A stretch of 18,169 bases of DNA from Nitrososphaerales archaeon TH5895 (GTDB lineage Archaea; Thermoproteota; Nitrososphaeria; Nitrososphaerales; Nitrososphaeraceae): positions 1-18,169 of the forward strand of contig JAATVS010000113.1 of NCBI GenBank assembly GCA_014523695.1, written 5' to 3'. The position numbers were made by a program, and so were the translations under genes. Shown here piece by piece: positions 1 through 7,233 of this stretch (its first letter is position 1; every line of letters starts with the position of its first letter). The notes below the pieces were generated by a model. The model was given only the letters and a program-made list of their open reading frames with translations, was not told the origin of the DNA and did no database searches.

Positions 1-152
1 ATCCTAAAGAACGATATCGAACCAGATTTATTCTTATTGTGACCTGATTATCTACAGGAAAATTTCAAATTCGTTGAAACAATTATGTCCAACTTGAATA
101 AGGACGATTTTTCAGCCAACGTATAAAATGTGCTCAAATACTAAGTTCTATT
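1..152. other. Left-edge non-coding stretch upstream of thiDN
   Basis: No convincing gene is visible. Forward frame 1 is open only to a TGA at 40-42 and frame 3 to a TGA at 45-47, so the tail of an upstream + strand gene is possible but cannot be told from chance. The right end holds the thiDN promoter. Confidence 0.5.
122..129 (+). promoter_or_regulatory. TATA box of thiDN
   Basis: The octamer TATAAAAT is centred about 27 nt before the GTG start at 153. In archaea transcription starts roughly 25-27 nt downstream of the TATA centre, so the mRNA is predicted to be leaderless, which supports the GTG start. Confidence 0.6.
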
Positions 153-1508
153 GTGTTGAAGATAGCGTTGACAGTCGCTGGAAGTGATTCTGGAGGAGGA
201 GCTGGAATGCAAGCTGATATCAAGACTTTTTCAGCTCACGGCGTTTTTGGCTGTTCTGTGGTTACTGCAATAACTTCACAGAATACCTTCGAATTGAGAG
301 ACATATATCCTCTTCCTCCTAAAATAATCTCCAGTCAGTTGAAAGCAGTCTTATCTGACTTCAAATTGGCCGCCGCTAAAATCGGAATGTTATTTAACGC
401 TGAAATAATGAAAGAGGTATTCCAAAAACTTAAGGATGCCAAATTCCCAATTGTTGTAGATCCGATACTCTCCACTGGAACAGGCTATAGCTTGATTCTA
501 AAGAATGACCTTGAATATTTCAAAAAAGTTATCGTTCCCATGTCGTACTTGATAACCCCTAACTTGCCCGAAGCTGAGGCTATTTCTGGAATAAAAATAA
601 GGTCAACGGACGAATTAATGGACGCAGCAAACACACTTTTGGATATGGGTGCTGCAAATGTAATAATAAAAGGCGGTCATTCTACTAAATCTAAAGGTAT
701 TACAGATTTCCTCCTTACTCGAGAAAGACGAGTAATAAGATTCAAAAAAGAACGAACAAGAACGAATTCGTTACACGGCTTAGGATGCAATTTCTCCGCT
801 GCCATCACCGCTGAATTAGCAAGAAAAATCCCTTTAGAGCAAGCTTGTCACCTAGCGAATGAATACATTTTCTCGGGTATGACCAATTCGATACAGGTAG
901 GAAAAGGGGCGTCTGTGGTTGATCCTATTCTAACTCTAAATTCGAATTCAGATAGATTCCTTGTTCTGAAGGAGCTGGAAACTGCTGTTAGTTATATTGA
1001 GTCAATTGAAAATTTCGGTTTTCTAATACCGGAAACTTCGTCCAACTTAGCATATGCCATTGGTCACCCGACAGGACTGTCAGACGTCGCAGCTGTGGAA
1101 GGAAGAATTGCGCGAGTGGGTAACAGATCGAAGGCTGTGGGACGTATCCATTTCGGGGCGTCGAAACACGTGGGATCGTCAGTCCTCAGTTATATGAAAG
1201 TACATCCTCACTTTCGATCTGCCATTAATTTGCGATATGACCAAAAAATTCTTGGAATTTGCAAAAAAAAATTTAAAGTATCATCATATGACAGGCAGGT
1301 CGAACCGCGTGACAAGAAGGAGACTGAAGGAATGTCGATCTCCTGGGGAATTGAAATGGCACTGCAAATCAACCCTAAAGCGGATGTAATCTATCATTTA
1401 GGCGATATAGGAAAAGAAGCCATGATTTTGGTATTCGATACAAATCCATCTCCTCTGGTTAGAAAGGTCAACAATATCTTGGTCGCATATCTCGAAAAAT
1501 CCGCCTGA
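153..1508 (+). CDS. thiDN: Bifunctional HMP/HMP-phosphate kinase fused to ThiN-type thiamine-phosphate synthase
   Basis: A cytosolic thiamine enzyme of 451 residues. The N-terminal ~265 residues are a ThiD ribokinase-fold kinase that phosphorylates hydroxymethylpyrimidine to HMP-PP. Visible marks are TVAGSDSGGGAGMQADIKT at 7-25, VVDPILSTGTG at 101-111 and the anion-hole/catalytic segment HGLGC ending at Cys212. Residues ~275-451 match ThiN, the archaeal replacement for ThiE that joins HMP-PP to thiazole phosphate; marks are IGHPTGLSDVAAVEGRI (303-319), the FGASKHVGSS segment and a C-terminal HLGDIGKEAM. The GTG start sits 27 nt after a TATA box; no in-frame ATG lies nearby. The next gene has its own promoter, so this is probably monocistronic. 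ThiD-ThiN fusions are known in archaea and some bacteria; the length is normal for the fusion. Assignment is secure. Confidence 0.93.
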   Translation: MLKIALTVAGSDSGGGAGMQADIKTFSAHGVFGCSVVTAITSQNTFELRDIYPLPPKIISSQLKAVLSDFKLAAAKIGMLFNAEIMKEVFQKLKDAKFPIVVDPILSTGTGYSLILKNDLEYFKKVIVPMSYLITPNLPEAEAISGIKIRSTDELMDAANTLLDMGAANVIIKGGHSTKSKGITDFLLTRERRVIRFKKERTRTNSLHGLGCNFSAAITAELARKIPLEQACHLANEYIFSGMTNSIQVGKGASVVDPILTLNSNSDRFLVLKELETAVSYIESIENFGFLIPETSSNLAYAIGHPTGLSDVAAVEGRIARVGNRSKAVGRIHFGASKHVGSSVLSYMKVHPHFRSAINLRYDQKILGICKKKFKVSSYDRQVEPRDKKETEGMSISWGIEMALQINPKADVIYHLGDIGKEAMILVFDTNPSPLVRKVNNILVAYLEKSA

Positions 1509-1540
1509 CCTTTGATAATAAATTGGGTTGTAGATTGTTA

Positions 1541-1548
1541 AGTATATA
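1541..1548 (+). promoter_or_regulatory. TATA box of the nucleotidyltransferase gene
   Basis: AGTATATA is centred about 30 nt before the GTG start at 1575, predicting a start site around 1571 and an almost leaderless mRNA. Confidence 0.5.
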
Positions 1549-1574
1549 CAGGACTTACGAAGTGAAAAGATGCT

Positions 1575-2291
1575 GTGAAGGCCGTTATTTTGGCAGGAGG
1601 ACTCGGGACCAGACTCCAACCGTACACTTTTTTTATTCCAAAGCCTATGTTGCCTTTAGGCAATAAGCCTCTTCTAGAGCATATTATCAGTTGGTTGACA
1701 AATAGAAGCTCCAACAAGATTGATCATGTTGTGATTTGCGTAAGCTATCTTCATAGAACAATAGAAGATTACTTCGAAGATGGCCGAAGATTTGGAGTTA
1801 AGATCGACTATGCTAGAGCAGACAGACCTTTGGCGACGGCCGGCCAACTGAAGACTGCAGAAAAATTCCTTGCAGATGAGACGTTTGTTTGCCTCTATGG
1901 TGACTCCATTTATGAATTCGATATTCACCGGATGATCCGCGAACACAAGAAGTCGAAGGCATTTTTATCCATGGCGCTACTTCGTTACAGGACAAACCTA
2001 AAGTACGGAGTAATAAAAGTCGTCGGAAAATCTAACAGAGTAGCTGCGTGGAACGAAAAACCTGAGATTACTGGTTTAATAAACATTGGATGTTACGTTG
2101 TTGAACCAGAATTCTTTAAGCTCGTACCCAAGGCCAGCGCATATGGAATGGACGAGGCAGTGAAAAAAGCTCTGAAGGATAAAAAAATAGTCCGAGGCTT
2201 CACGATAGATTCCGGCTTTGTGGACATAGGAGATAAGAAAACTTATCTAGATGAGTACAAGAAATTTGTTAAAAAGTTGGGAAAAATATAA
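1575..2291 (+). CDS. Sugar-1-phosphate nucleotidyltransferase (NDP-sugar pyrophosphorylase)
   Basis: Transfers a nucleotidyl group from an NTP to a sugar 1-phosphate, giving an NDP-sugar for surface glycan or glycosylation pathways. The 238-residue protein is a single nucleotidyltransferase domain without the C-terminal left-handed beta-helix of the longer GlmU- or GMPP-type enzymes. Visible motifs: the NTP-binding GGLGTRL at 8-14 with KPMLPLGNKPLLEH at 23-36; the metal-binding Asp in LYGDSIYE (Asp110); the sugar-binding EKP at 161-163; and a terminal GFVDIGDKKTYLDE block at 214-227. The GTG start gives the textbook N-terminus MKAVILAGGLGTRL; an ATG five bases upstream (1570) is out of frame and stops after two codons. 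Sugar and nucleotide specificity (glucose/dTTP, mannose/GTP or other) cannot be fixed from sequence. It does not share a strand with the GalT-like gene farther on, so a shared pathway is only a guess. Confidence 0.88.
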   Translation: MKAVILAGGLGTRLQPYTFFIPKPMLPLGNKPLLEHIISWLTNRSSNKIDHVVICVSYLHRTIEDYFEDGRRFGVKIDYARADRPLATAGQLKTAEKFLADETFVCLYGDSIYEFDIHRMIREHKKSKAFLSMALLRYRTNLKYGVIKVVGKSNRVAAWNEKPEITGLINIGCYVVEPEFFKLVPKASAYGMDEAVKKALKDKKIVRGFTIDSGFVDIGDKKTYLDEYKKFVKKLGKI

Positions 2292-2365
2292 GCGAACAGA
2301 TACTAACTATTTGATCTAAGAATTCGATTAATTCAGAACAACGTTGTGTGGTGTTAACCCCTAAA

Positions 2366-2597
2366 CTATGGAATGCTGAGCGCAAGCGCAAGGTACTTGG
2401 CTAGGAGCTTACGCCTGAATTTGTATACTGTCTGCAATAGGTATCCTCCATCTTTCTGCTTACAGTGACCTAAGAGGCCGTATCCCTTCTGATTAAGTTA
2501 AATATTGTTTAGCTTCTTCGCATGATTGATGTGTCACTAATTAGAAATTGTTTGAGAGCAAGGCGATCTTGTCCCCTATTTCAAAGGAGTATTTCAT
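2366..2597 (-). pseudogene. Possible decayed coding remnant
   Basis: Read on the minus strand, an ATG at 2597 opens 18 codons (starting MKYSFEIGDKIALLSNNF), meets a TAA, continues in the same frame for 15 codons (ending SCEEAKQYLT), then a shift to another frame is open for about 43 codons from 2497 to a TAG at 2366. The last piece has a protein-like composition (GYGLLGHCKQKDGGY, then a basic/leucine-rich tail KFRRKLLAKYLALALSIP). One stop and one frameshift would have to be repaired to make a protein of roughly 77 residues. I do not recognise the family; chance open frames are a serious alternative. Confidence 0.22.
2583..2589 (+). promoter_or_regulatory. Shine-Dalgarno-like AAAGGAG before a small ORF
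   Basis: AAAGGAG ends 8 nt before the ATG at 2598. It is among the best SD matches seen in the window, where most genes appear leaderless, and it is the main argument that the small ORF might be translated. Confidence 0.35.
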
Positions 2598-2801
2598 ATG
2601 TTGCCAATGTGTCAAGGAACATTAAGACCTATAATTCGTCAAATCTCAAATCTTTATGCACGTGATAATGATTCTAGAATTTTATGTAACAACGAACAAT
2701 TAAGCATCTCCAGCGGAGTCACATTAATTGGTCCGCGGACTGTATCGATCCTTTTTCAATTTCGCGAAAAAATGCGGACTTGCAAGGATTATTGTTCATA
2801 G
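2598..2801 (+). CDS. Small hypothetical protein, doubtful
   Basis: Predicted product of 67 residues with four cysteines (Cys5, one mid-protein and two near the C-terminus), no membrane segment and no motif I recognise. In favour: a well-placed AAAGGAG before the ATG. Against: no clear TATA box at the right distance, an unremarkable composition, and a 13-bp convergent overlap with the 3' end of the membrane protein gene at 2789. It sits in a gene-poor stretch that may hold decayed DNA, so it could be a chance frame. No function proposed. Confidence 0.28.
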   Translation: MLPMCQGTLRPIIRQISNLYARDNDSRILCNNEQLSISSGVTLIGPRTVSILFQFREKMRTCKDYCS

Positions 2802-3241
2802 TCACTTGTATGCCTGATCCTGCTCCGAGGTGCAAATTTAGCAATGTAGGCTCCCAAGACGAGTACTCCTATCCCAGCTATAACAAAAATTTTTGGTGCA
2901 TATTCCAATCCTAATGTCATAAATTGAATATCAATACCTTGTGTCAGGGTATCGACAACCCACATTCCTACTACAAATGCCAACCCTGTGACAATTAGAA
3001 TGAACCCGGCAAAGACATTTCTACTTCGGAACGACAGGCCAAATACGACACCAGCCAAAATGAGACTGGGTGCACCTGAAATTGAAATCGTTTGTGCAAG
3101 TAGTGCTCCCGGATCGACGTCCACATTCGGGCCTTTCCCTTCTGGGCCAACCAAGAAGGCATAAAACGATATCATCATTGAAACAAAAAGGGAGCCCATT
3201 GCTATTACCCCGATAGAAGTCCAGCTTTCTAACTTCGCCAT
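2789..3241 (-). CDS. Four-helix integral membrane protein of unknown function
   Basis: With the ATG at 3241 the product has 150 residues and four likely membrane helices at about 9-31, 51-70, 76-97 and 118-135, with an extracytoplasmic or loop segment rich in Gly/Pro/Asp (VGPEGKGPNVDVDPG) after the first helix and a charged tail (KFAPRSRIRHTSDYEQ). The frame stays open upstream to 3343, but those 34 residues overlap the end of the GalT-like gene and do not read as an extra helix; a GGTGGT element lies about 8-13 nt before the 3241 ATG. That start leaves 25 nt after the upstream stop, so the two genes are probably cotranscribed. I do not recognise the family. No catalytic motif is visible; a small membrane-anchored partner is only a guess. 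Confidence 0.75.
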   Translation of the reverse strand: MAKLESWTSIGVIAMGSLFVSMMISFYAFLVGPEGKGPNVDVDPGALLAQTISISGAPSLILAGVVFGLSFRSRNVFAGFILIVTGLAFVVGMWVVDTLTQGIDIQFMTLGLEYAPKIFVIAGIGVLVLGAYIAKFAPRSRIRHTSDYEQ

Positions 3242-3266
3242 GTATAGACCACCAACTAATGCAGCG

Positions 3267-4292
3267 TCAGGTAATACCCACAAGTTCGGCCAATTCTTTT
3301 CTACATGCTGCTCCCAGTATCTCCGCACCCTTCTCAGGTCCAATCCTATTCACATAGACACCGTACCCTCTTTCAAGACCGGACCAAGTATGGAGTTGTG
3401 GATATACCTCGATATGCCAGTGAATTTGTCTGCTATTTTTCTTTTCAGGTGAAAGGTGAAACACTAAATTAAAGGGCACATTATTCAGCGCTCTCGACAA
3501 CCCTCCCAGTGTGGCTCTCAGAATCATTGCTAATCCGCTTATTTCTTTTTGGCTGATCTTAGAGAAGGTAGTCATGTGCTTCTTTGGATAAATCCAAAAT
3601 TCGTAAGGGTAAGTTGATGCCCAGGGACAGAATGCTAAATATGTATCAGTGGATAATATTTGCCTAGGTCCCTCTGATTCGACCCCAAGTGTTAGACAGG
3701 CTGGACAATTTCCGTTTTCGTTCATGAATTTGTGAGCCGCCTCAGCCTCAGTTTCTATAACTGGAGGAATTGTGGACAATGTTAGGAGATTCAAATGTGG
3801 GTGGGACAAAGCAGCACCTGCGGCAGTTCCATCATTCACGTAAATTGATACATAAGTTACTCCTTTCTGGGTGTATAGCCATCTAACTCTATCCTGAATG
3901 ACAAGCAGGACATTAGTCCATTGTTCAATAGATATCGAAGACAAATTTGCGTTGTGATCTGGAGAAGCTACTACAATCTGATGATATCCATATGCTGGTT
4001 CGCTATAGTGAGGCTTATCTGTGTAATCGACAGTCTCCAACGTTGTGACGGATGGATTGCTGCTTTGAAACACGCGAACACACCATTCCTCTATCGGACT
4101 CTCCTCAGTGTCAGATAACCGCTTGAGGATCCCGTCTTTAGCCACAAGAGCAAGAGTGGCGCGCTCAGTCATTAACTCGTTGCCAGGACAGAAAGGGCAT
4201 CCAGATTGAATACCCGCGCCAGGAAAGTTATTCATTTGATACGGAAGAATTACAAACTTTTCAAGAACATAGTCTTTTCTTAAGTTACCCAA
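3267..4292 (-). CDS. galT: Galactose-1-phosphate uridylyltransferase-like protein (HIT superfamily)
   Basis: A 341-residue GalT-family protein. GalT exchanges UMP between UDP-glucose and galactose 1-phosphate through a uridylyl-histidine intermediate. Visible marks: LRKDYVLEKFVILP at 4-17; zinc-type CPFC at 32-35; His104 in YGYHQIVV; the active-site HPH at 164-166; a second CPAC at 196-199; KKHM at 237-240; and HWHIEVYP at 291-298. The residue two after the catalytic His is Asn168 where typical GalT enzymes have Gln, so substrate or rate may differ and the exact reaction is uncertain. The start is TTG at 4292: the in-frame ATG just upstream (4298) is followed at once by TAA, and the next ATG would cut off the conserved N-terminal motif. 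A TATA box lies about 39 nt upstream. The membrane protein gene follows 25 nt after the stop. Confidence 0.85.
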   Translation of the reverse strand: MGNLRKDYVLEKFVILPYQMNNFPGAGIQSGCPFCPGNELMTERATLALVAKDGILKRLSDTEESPIEEWCVRVFQSSNPSVTTLETVDYTDKPHYSEPAYGYHQIVVASPDHNANLSSISIEQWTNVLLVIQDRVRWLYTQKGVTYVSIYVNDGTAAGAALSHPHLNLLTLSTIPPVIETEAEAAHKFMNENGNCPACLTLGVESEGPRQILSTDTYLAFCPWASTYPYEFWIYPKKHMTTFSKISQKEISGLAMILRATLGGLSRALNNVPFNLVFHLSPEKKNSRQIHWHIEVYPQLHTWSGLERGYGVYVNRIGPEKGAEILGAACRKELAELVGIT

Positions 4293-4325
4293 TTACATCG
4301 CCCTGCCCCTTAAAACGATGCTGAT

Positions 4326-4338
4326 CTTTTAAATAAAG
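4326..4338 (-). promoter_or_regulatory. TATA box of the galT-like gene
   Basis: On the minus strand the box reads CTTTATTTAAAAG. Its centre near 4331 predicts transcription from about 4305, leaving a leader of roughly a dozen bases that contains the ATG-TAA pair at 4298-4293 directly before the TTG start. Confidence 0.5.
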
Positions 4339-4427
4339 CTTCTGTAGGCCCAGCCCGTCGGCCCATAATTCAAAGACCCCTTTCAGCCTAATGTTCCGCT
4401 GTATTTTGCTTCATAACTTTCTAAATC

Positions 4428-4433
4428 AAAAAA
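4428..4433 (-). terminator. T-tract terminator after PINA gene
   Basis: Six consecutive T residues on the minus strand begin 6 nt past the PINA stop codon. Archaeal RNA polymerase commonly stops at such T runs without a hairpin. Confidence 0.4.
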
Positions 4434-4438
4434 GGGAG

Positions 4439-6268
4439 TCAATAGTCAACTGATTTACTAAGGAAGATCTTTATTTCCTGCCCGGAAAGGAAAGCGTTGA
4501 TCAATTTCTTGCCGCTCGCCGACCTCTTGTCGATTTTCACCCTTGCCTTCTTTCCCACTTGGCTATTTAGAACAAAATCATTTTCAACATAGATGTCAAT
4601 CGCTTTTCCCACTGCATTTCCGTTTGTCAGAAAAGTGATCGCAGAACCAGCTTCCATAATATCAAATTCAATTTGTTTACCTAATGCCGGTGTTTTCGCC
4701 TCCACGTCGATACTCACCCCAAGAACATTCTCCAACTCGTTTATTGTTGATCCTCCTTTGCCAATTAGTCGTGGAACTGCTTCCTTATCTACCCTGACTT
4801 GGATTTTGTTCTCCGATATGATCTTAATTTCTGCTCCCGGATCAAACCTCCGAATAGTATCCTTGATCTGCGCCGCTGCCAATCTTTTTATGGCATCCTG
4901 CTGATTATCAGGTTTTCCCAAACTACCTACATGAACCACTACATTTTCCTCGCCGTATGTATAAATCTCGTATTCCACCTCCTGTGTTTCAAAATCCTTG
5001 ATTTCAACGAGAGGCCGCGCAAGGTCTGGCTCTGACATACCAGATGGGACCCTAACAGTAAGAGAGATATCAAAAACCTTGCTTACTGATCCATTTTTAA
5101 TAAAAATAATCGTGTCTATTATGTGGGGGATCATTCCAAGTTCAATTCGTCCGATGAAACGCTGAATTGCATCTAGCGACGTGGAAGCATGAAGAACTCC
5201 TATCATTCCGACACCTGCCAGTCTCATGTCTGAAAATACTTCAAAATCTGTTCTCCTTCTCACTTCGTCGAACACTGTGTAATCTGGTCTTACAAGAAGC
5301 AAGATATCTACCGCGTTTTCAAAACTTCCTTCCAATGGGCCGTATTGGGTAATTTCTTTCTTAACCTGCAAATCCCTGGGAGATTCAAACGTCTTAACAA
5401 TCTTACTTCTATCAACGTAATATTCAGCCAGGCTGCTCGCGAAAGTGCTCTTACCAGAACCCGGTGGTCCGGCAATGACTATGCCTTCGGCTGCTTCATC
5501 GAGTCTGCGCTTTAACTTGTCAGACAGCTGATAATCCTGAATTCGTAGCTTCACGATTGGCTTCACAATAGTCATTTCCACGCCATCGGAAAACGGCGGC
5601 CTCGTTACTGCAACTCTATAGTTACCATATTGATACACCGTTGCTCCATTAAGGCTGAGTTCAACCGTTCCTATTTCGTGATTCCTGCAGAGCTCCGAAA
5701 TTACTCTCACAATCGACATTAGTTCAGTCCTCGTGGTCGGTCTATCGGCCAAGGTTTCAAGGCGAAAGTCCCCGGGGGTGCCTCTCTTGGCGACGGGTAG
5801 AACACCTTCTTTCATATGGACACTCATTGTATGTTCTTCAAAGTACTCTTCAAAGCTTAGAGTTGTACTAATAAACCGGCGAGGGATATGCCAAGTTCGT
5901 ATACCATAAGCTTCTGCGACTTGGGATTGCACGTAATCCGCAGTCACTAATGTTGCTTCTTCGATTAATGCAAGTTCGTTAATCATAGCATCAATTCGGC
6001 CTCGAGTCGCCAAATTAATATCATTCATGGAGGGTCTTCCACCAGCAAATTTCAATTCTATATTCATGTTCTTGCATAAGCCTCTAATCTTCTTAATTTC
6101 ATTCAGGCCAATGAAGCCGTGTTCCTTATTGGTGGATGCTTGGGATTGCAATTCGTCCAATGCTGCGACTGGGATGATGATAGTAGAATAATCAGAATTC
6201 TTACTTCTTTCAAGTATTCTAGTAAATTCGCCATCTATTATCGCACTAGTATCTAGTAATATCTTCAT
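4439..6268 (-). CDS. PIN-ATPase-KH protein, PINA family (Holliday-junction ATPase)
   Basis: A 609-residue archaeal multidomain protein. N-terminal PIN nuclease-like domain (~1-130) keeps the acidic quartet Asp6, Glu39, Asp93, Asp111. A central PilT/secretion-ATPase-like motor holds Walker A GPPGSGKST at 267-275, Walker B TVFDEVR at 331-337 and GVLHAST at 357-363. A KH domain follows with GKGG at 503-506 in VPRLIGKGGSTINELE, then an 80-residue C-terminal domain ending KIFLSKSVDY. This order is that of Sulfolobus PINA, a hexameric ATPase that promotes Holliday-junction migration and binds the Hjc and Hjm proteins; the same job here is inferred. The frame is open to 6304, but a TATA-like box at 6290-6300 lies about 26 nt before the ATG at 6268, fitting a leaderless MKILLDTSAIIDG start; 6274 is the alternative. 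No Hjc gene is adjacent. Confidence 0.9.
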   Translation of the reverse strand: MKILLDTSAIIDGEFTRILERSKNSDYSTIIIPVAALDELQSQASTNKEHGFIGLNEIKKIRGLCKNMNIELKFAGGRPSMNDINLATRGRIDAMINELALIEEATLVTADYVQSQVAEAYGIRTWHIPRRFISTTLSFEEYFEEHTMSVHMKEGVLPVAKRGTPGDFRLETLADRPTTRTELMSIVRVISELCRNHEIGTVELSLNGATVYQYGNYRVAVTRPPFSDGVEMTIVKPIVKLRIQDYQLSDKLKRRLDEAAEGIVIAGPPGSGKSTFASSLAEYYVDRSKIVKTFESPRDLQVKKEITQYGPLEGSFENAVDILLLVRPDYTVFDEVRRRTDFEVFSDMRLAGVGMIGVLHASTSLDAIQRFIGRIELGMIPHIIDTIIFIKNGSVSKVFDISLTVRVPSGMSEPDLARPLVEIKDFETQEVEYEIYTYGEENVVVHVGSLGKPDNQQDAIKRLAAAQIKDTIRRFDPGAEIKIISENKIQVRVDKEAVPRLIGKGGSTINELENVLGVSIDVEAKTPALGKQIEFDIMEAGSAITFLTNGNAVGKAIDIYVENDFVLNSQVGKKARVKIDKRSASGKKLINAFLSGQEIKIFLSKSVDY

Positions 6269-6289
6269 AATCATAGAACCAATCCTTGG

Positions 6290-6300
6290 TAAAATAAGAT
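6290..6300 (-). promoter_or_regulatory. TATA box of the PINA gene
   Basis: On the minus strand the box reads ATCTTATTTTA. It lies inside the longest possible version of the coding frame, which argues against the upstream start at 6304 and for the ATG at 6268. Confidence 0.5.
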
Positions 6301-6376
6301 ACATTCCGATGTATTATTATTATGTTCGGTAGAGGATGCATAAAGAACAAGTACCAAGTGTCAGAGGCGAAAGACT

Positions 6377-6386
6377 CTTTAAAAAC
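6377..6386 (+). promoter_or_regulatory. TATA box of the SDR gene
   Basis: CTTTAAAAAC is centred about 25 nt before the ATG at 6406, predicting a leaderless mRNA. It lies back to back with the PINA promoter. Confidence 0.5.
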
Positions 6387-6405
6387 TTAGGCGATTTTAG
6401 CGATA

Positions 6406-7164
6406 ATGAAGCTCAAAGGCAAAGTAGCGGTAATTACAGGTGCTGCCGGCGGAGTTGGGAAAGCGACTGTCAAAAGGCTTGCATCTGAAGGGTGCAAAGT
6501 TGTACTTATTGGAAGAAATAGGAAAAGTCTCGATAAGGTTGCTGAAGTGATTCAGGAGAAGAAGAACGTCCTTGCGATAAAGGCAGATCTAACAAGAGAA
6601 GGTGAAGTGATAAGCGCAGCAGAGCAAACGATATCCAAATTTGAAACTGTCGACATTCTGGTAAATAACGCTGGGATTATCAGTGATCCAACTCCATTCC
6701 ATTTAATGACGGAGGAACAGTGGAACCTACTGATTAATACGAATCTATTTGGAACTTTTAGAATGACAAAGGCTGTGCTTCCGTTTATGCTCAAGAATAA
6801 GAGTGGTAGTATTGTTAACATATCCTCCTTGTTAGGAATCAGGGCAATACCGAATGTACCATTGTCCATATATGGCGTAACAAAAGCAGGTATAATCATG
6901 CTAACCAAGAGTATTGCAGTTGAGTACGGACCGTTTGGTATCAGATGCAATTGTGTCGTTCCATCTACTATACAAAGCCCAATTATAGATCCTTACTTGC
7001 AGGATGAAAACGCCCGAAAATTACTTGAAACTTCGTTTCCATTGAGGAAGATAGGAACACCAGAGGACATATCAGGAACTGTCTCATTTCTGTGTTCATC
7101 GGACGCAAGGTGGGTAACGGGTAGCATTATTACGGTAGATGGAGGAATCTCCGCAAAACAGTAA
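6406..7164 (+). CDS. Short-chain dehydrogenase/reductase, FabG-like
   Basis: A classical SDR of 252 residues, the normal family length. NAD(P)-binding motif TGAAGGVG at 11-18, NNAG at 87-90, structural Asn113, Ser140/Ser141, and the catalytic pair Tyr156/Lys160 in IYGVTK; the C-terminus has WVTGSIITVDGG at 236-247. The basic residues Arg37 and Arg39 after the second strand (LIGRNRK) suggest NADPH preference, an inference. The family includes 3-oxoacyl-ACP reductases and many alcohol or sugar dehydrogenases; the substrate cannot be read from sequence, and archaea generally lack the ACP pathway, so the label fabG would overstate it. Two residues are inserted between the catalytic Ser and Tyr relative to E. 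coli FabG. It has its own promoter and converges on the DUF6659-like gene. Confidence 0.9.
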   Translation: MKLKGKVAVITGAAGGVGKATVKRLASEGCKVVLIGRNRKSLDKVAEVIQEKKNVLAIKADLTREGEVISAAEQTISKFETVDILVNNAGIISDPTPFHLMTEEQWNLLINTNLFGTFRMTKAVLPFMLKNKSGSIVNISSLLGIRAIPNVPLSIYGVTKAGIIMLTKSIAVEYGPFGIRCNCVVPSTIQSPIIDPYLQDENARKLLETSFPLRKIGTPEDISGTVSFLCSSDARWVTGSIITVDGGISAKQ

Positions 7165-7196
7165 TACTAACATCCGCTGTATTAAAGAAATATACC

Positions 7197-7209
7197 AAAA
7201 AGGCTTTTT
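7197..7209. terminator. Bidirectional T-tract between convergent genes
   Basis: AAAAAGGCTTTTT places a five-T run on each strand in the 69-nt gap between the SDR gene (+) and the DUF6659-like gene (-), suitable for stopping transcription from both sides. Confidence 0.35.
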
Positions 7210-7233
7210 AATGGGTTATCCTTGTCATCATGT

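Larger units (their letters stand above)
2292..2597. other. Intergenic stretch without a clear gene
   Basis: About 300 bases between the nucleotidyltransferase and a doubtful small ORF. I see no tRNA or recognisable structured RNA. A short direct repeat GCGCAAGCGCAA lies at 2380-2391. The minus strand reads as a possible broken coding remnant, listed separately. Confidence 0.5.

Noticed and set aside
2380..2391. Tandem GCGCAA GCGCAA as a repeat element
   Set aside because: Only two copies of six bases and no other copies noticed; no sign of a CRISPR or repeat family.
3242..3343. Upstream extension of the membrane protein by 34 residues
   Set aside because: It overlaps the 3' end of the GalT-like gene and adds no hydrophobic or conserved-looking segment; the ATG at 3241 has a GGTGGT element and gives a compact four-helix protein.
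6269..6304. Longer N-terminus for the PINA protein
   Set aside because: The extension runs through the probable TATA box; the PIN domain begins naturally at MKILLDTSAI.
6552..6950. 132-codon minus-strand frame inside the SDR gene
   Set aside because: Antisense to the SDR active-site region, with no promoter or motif of its own.
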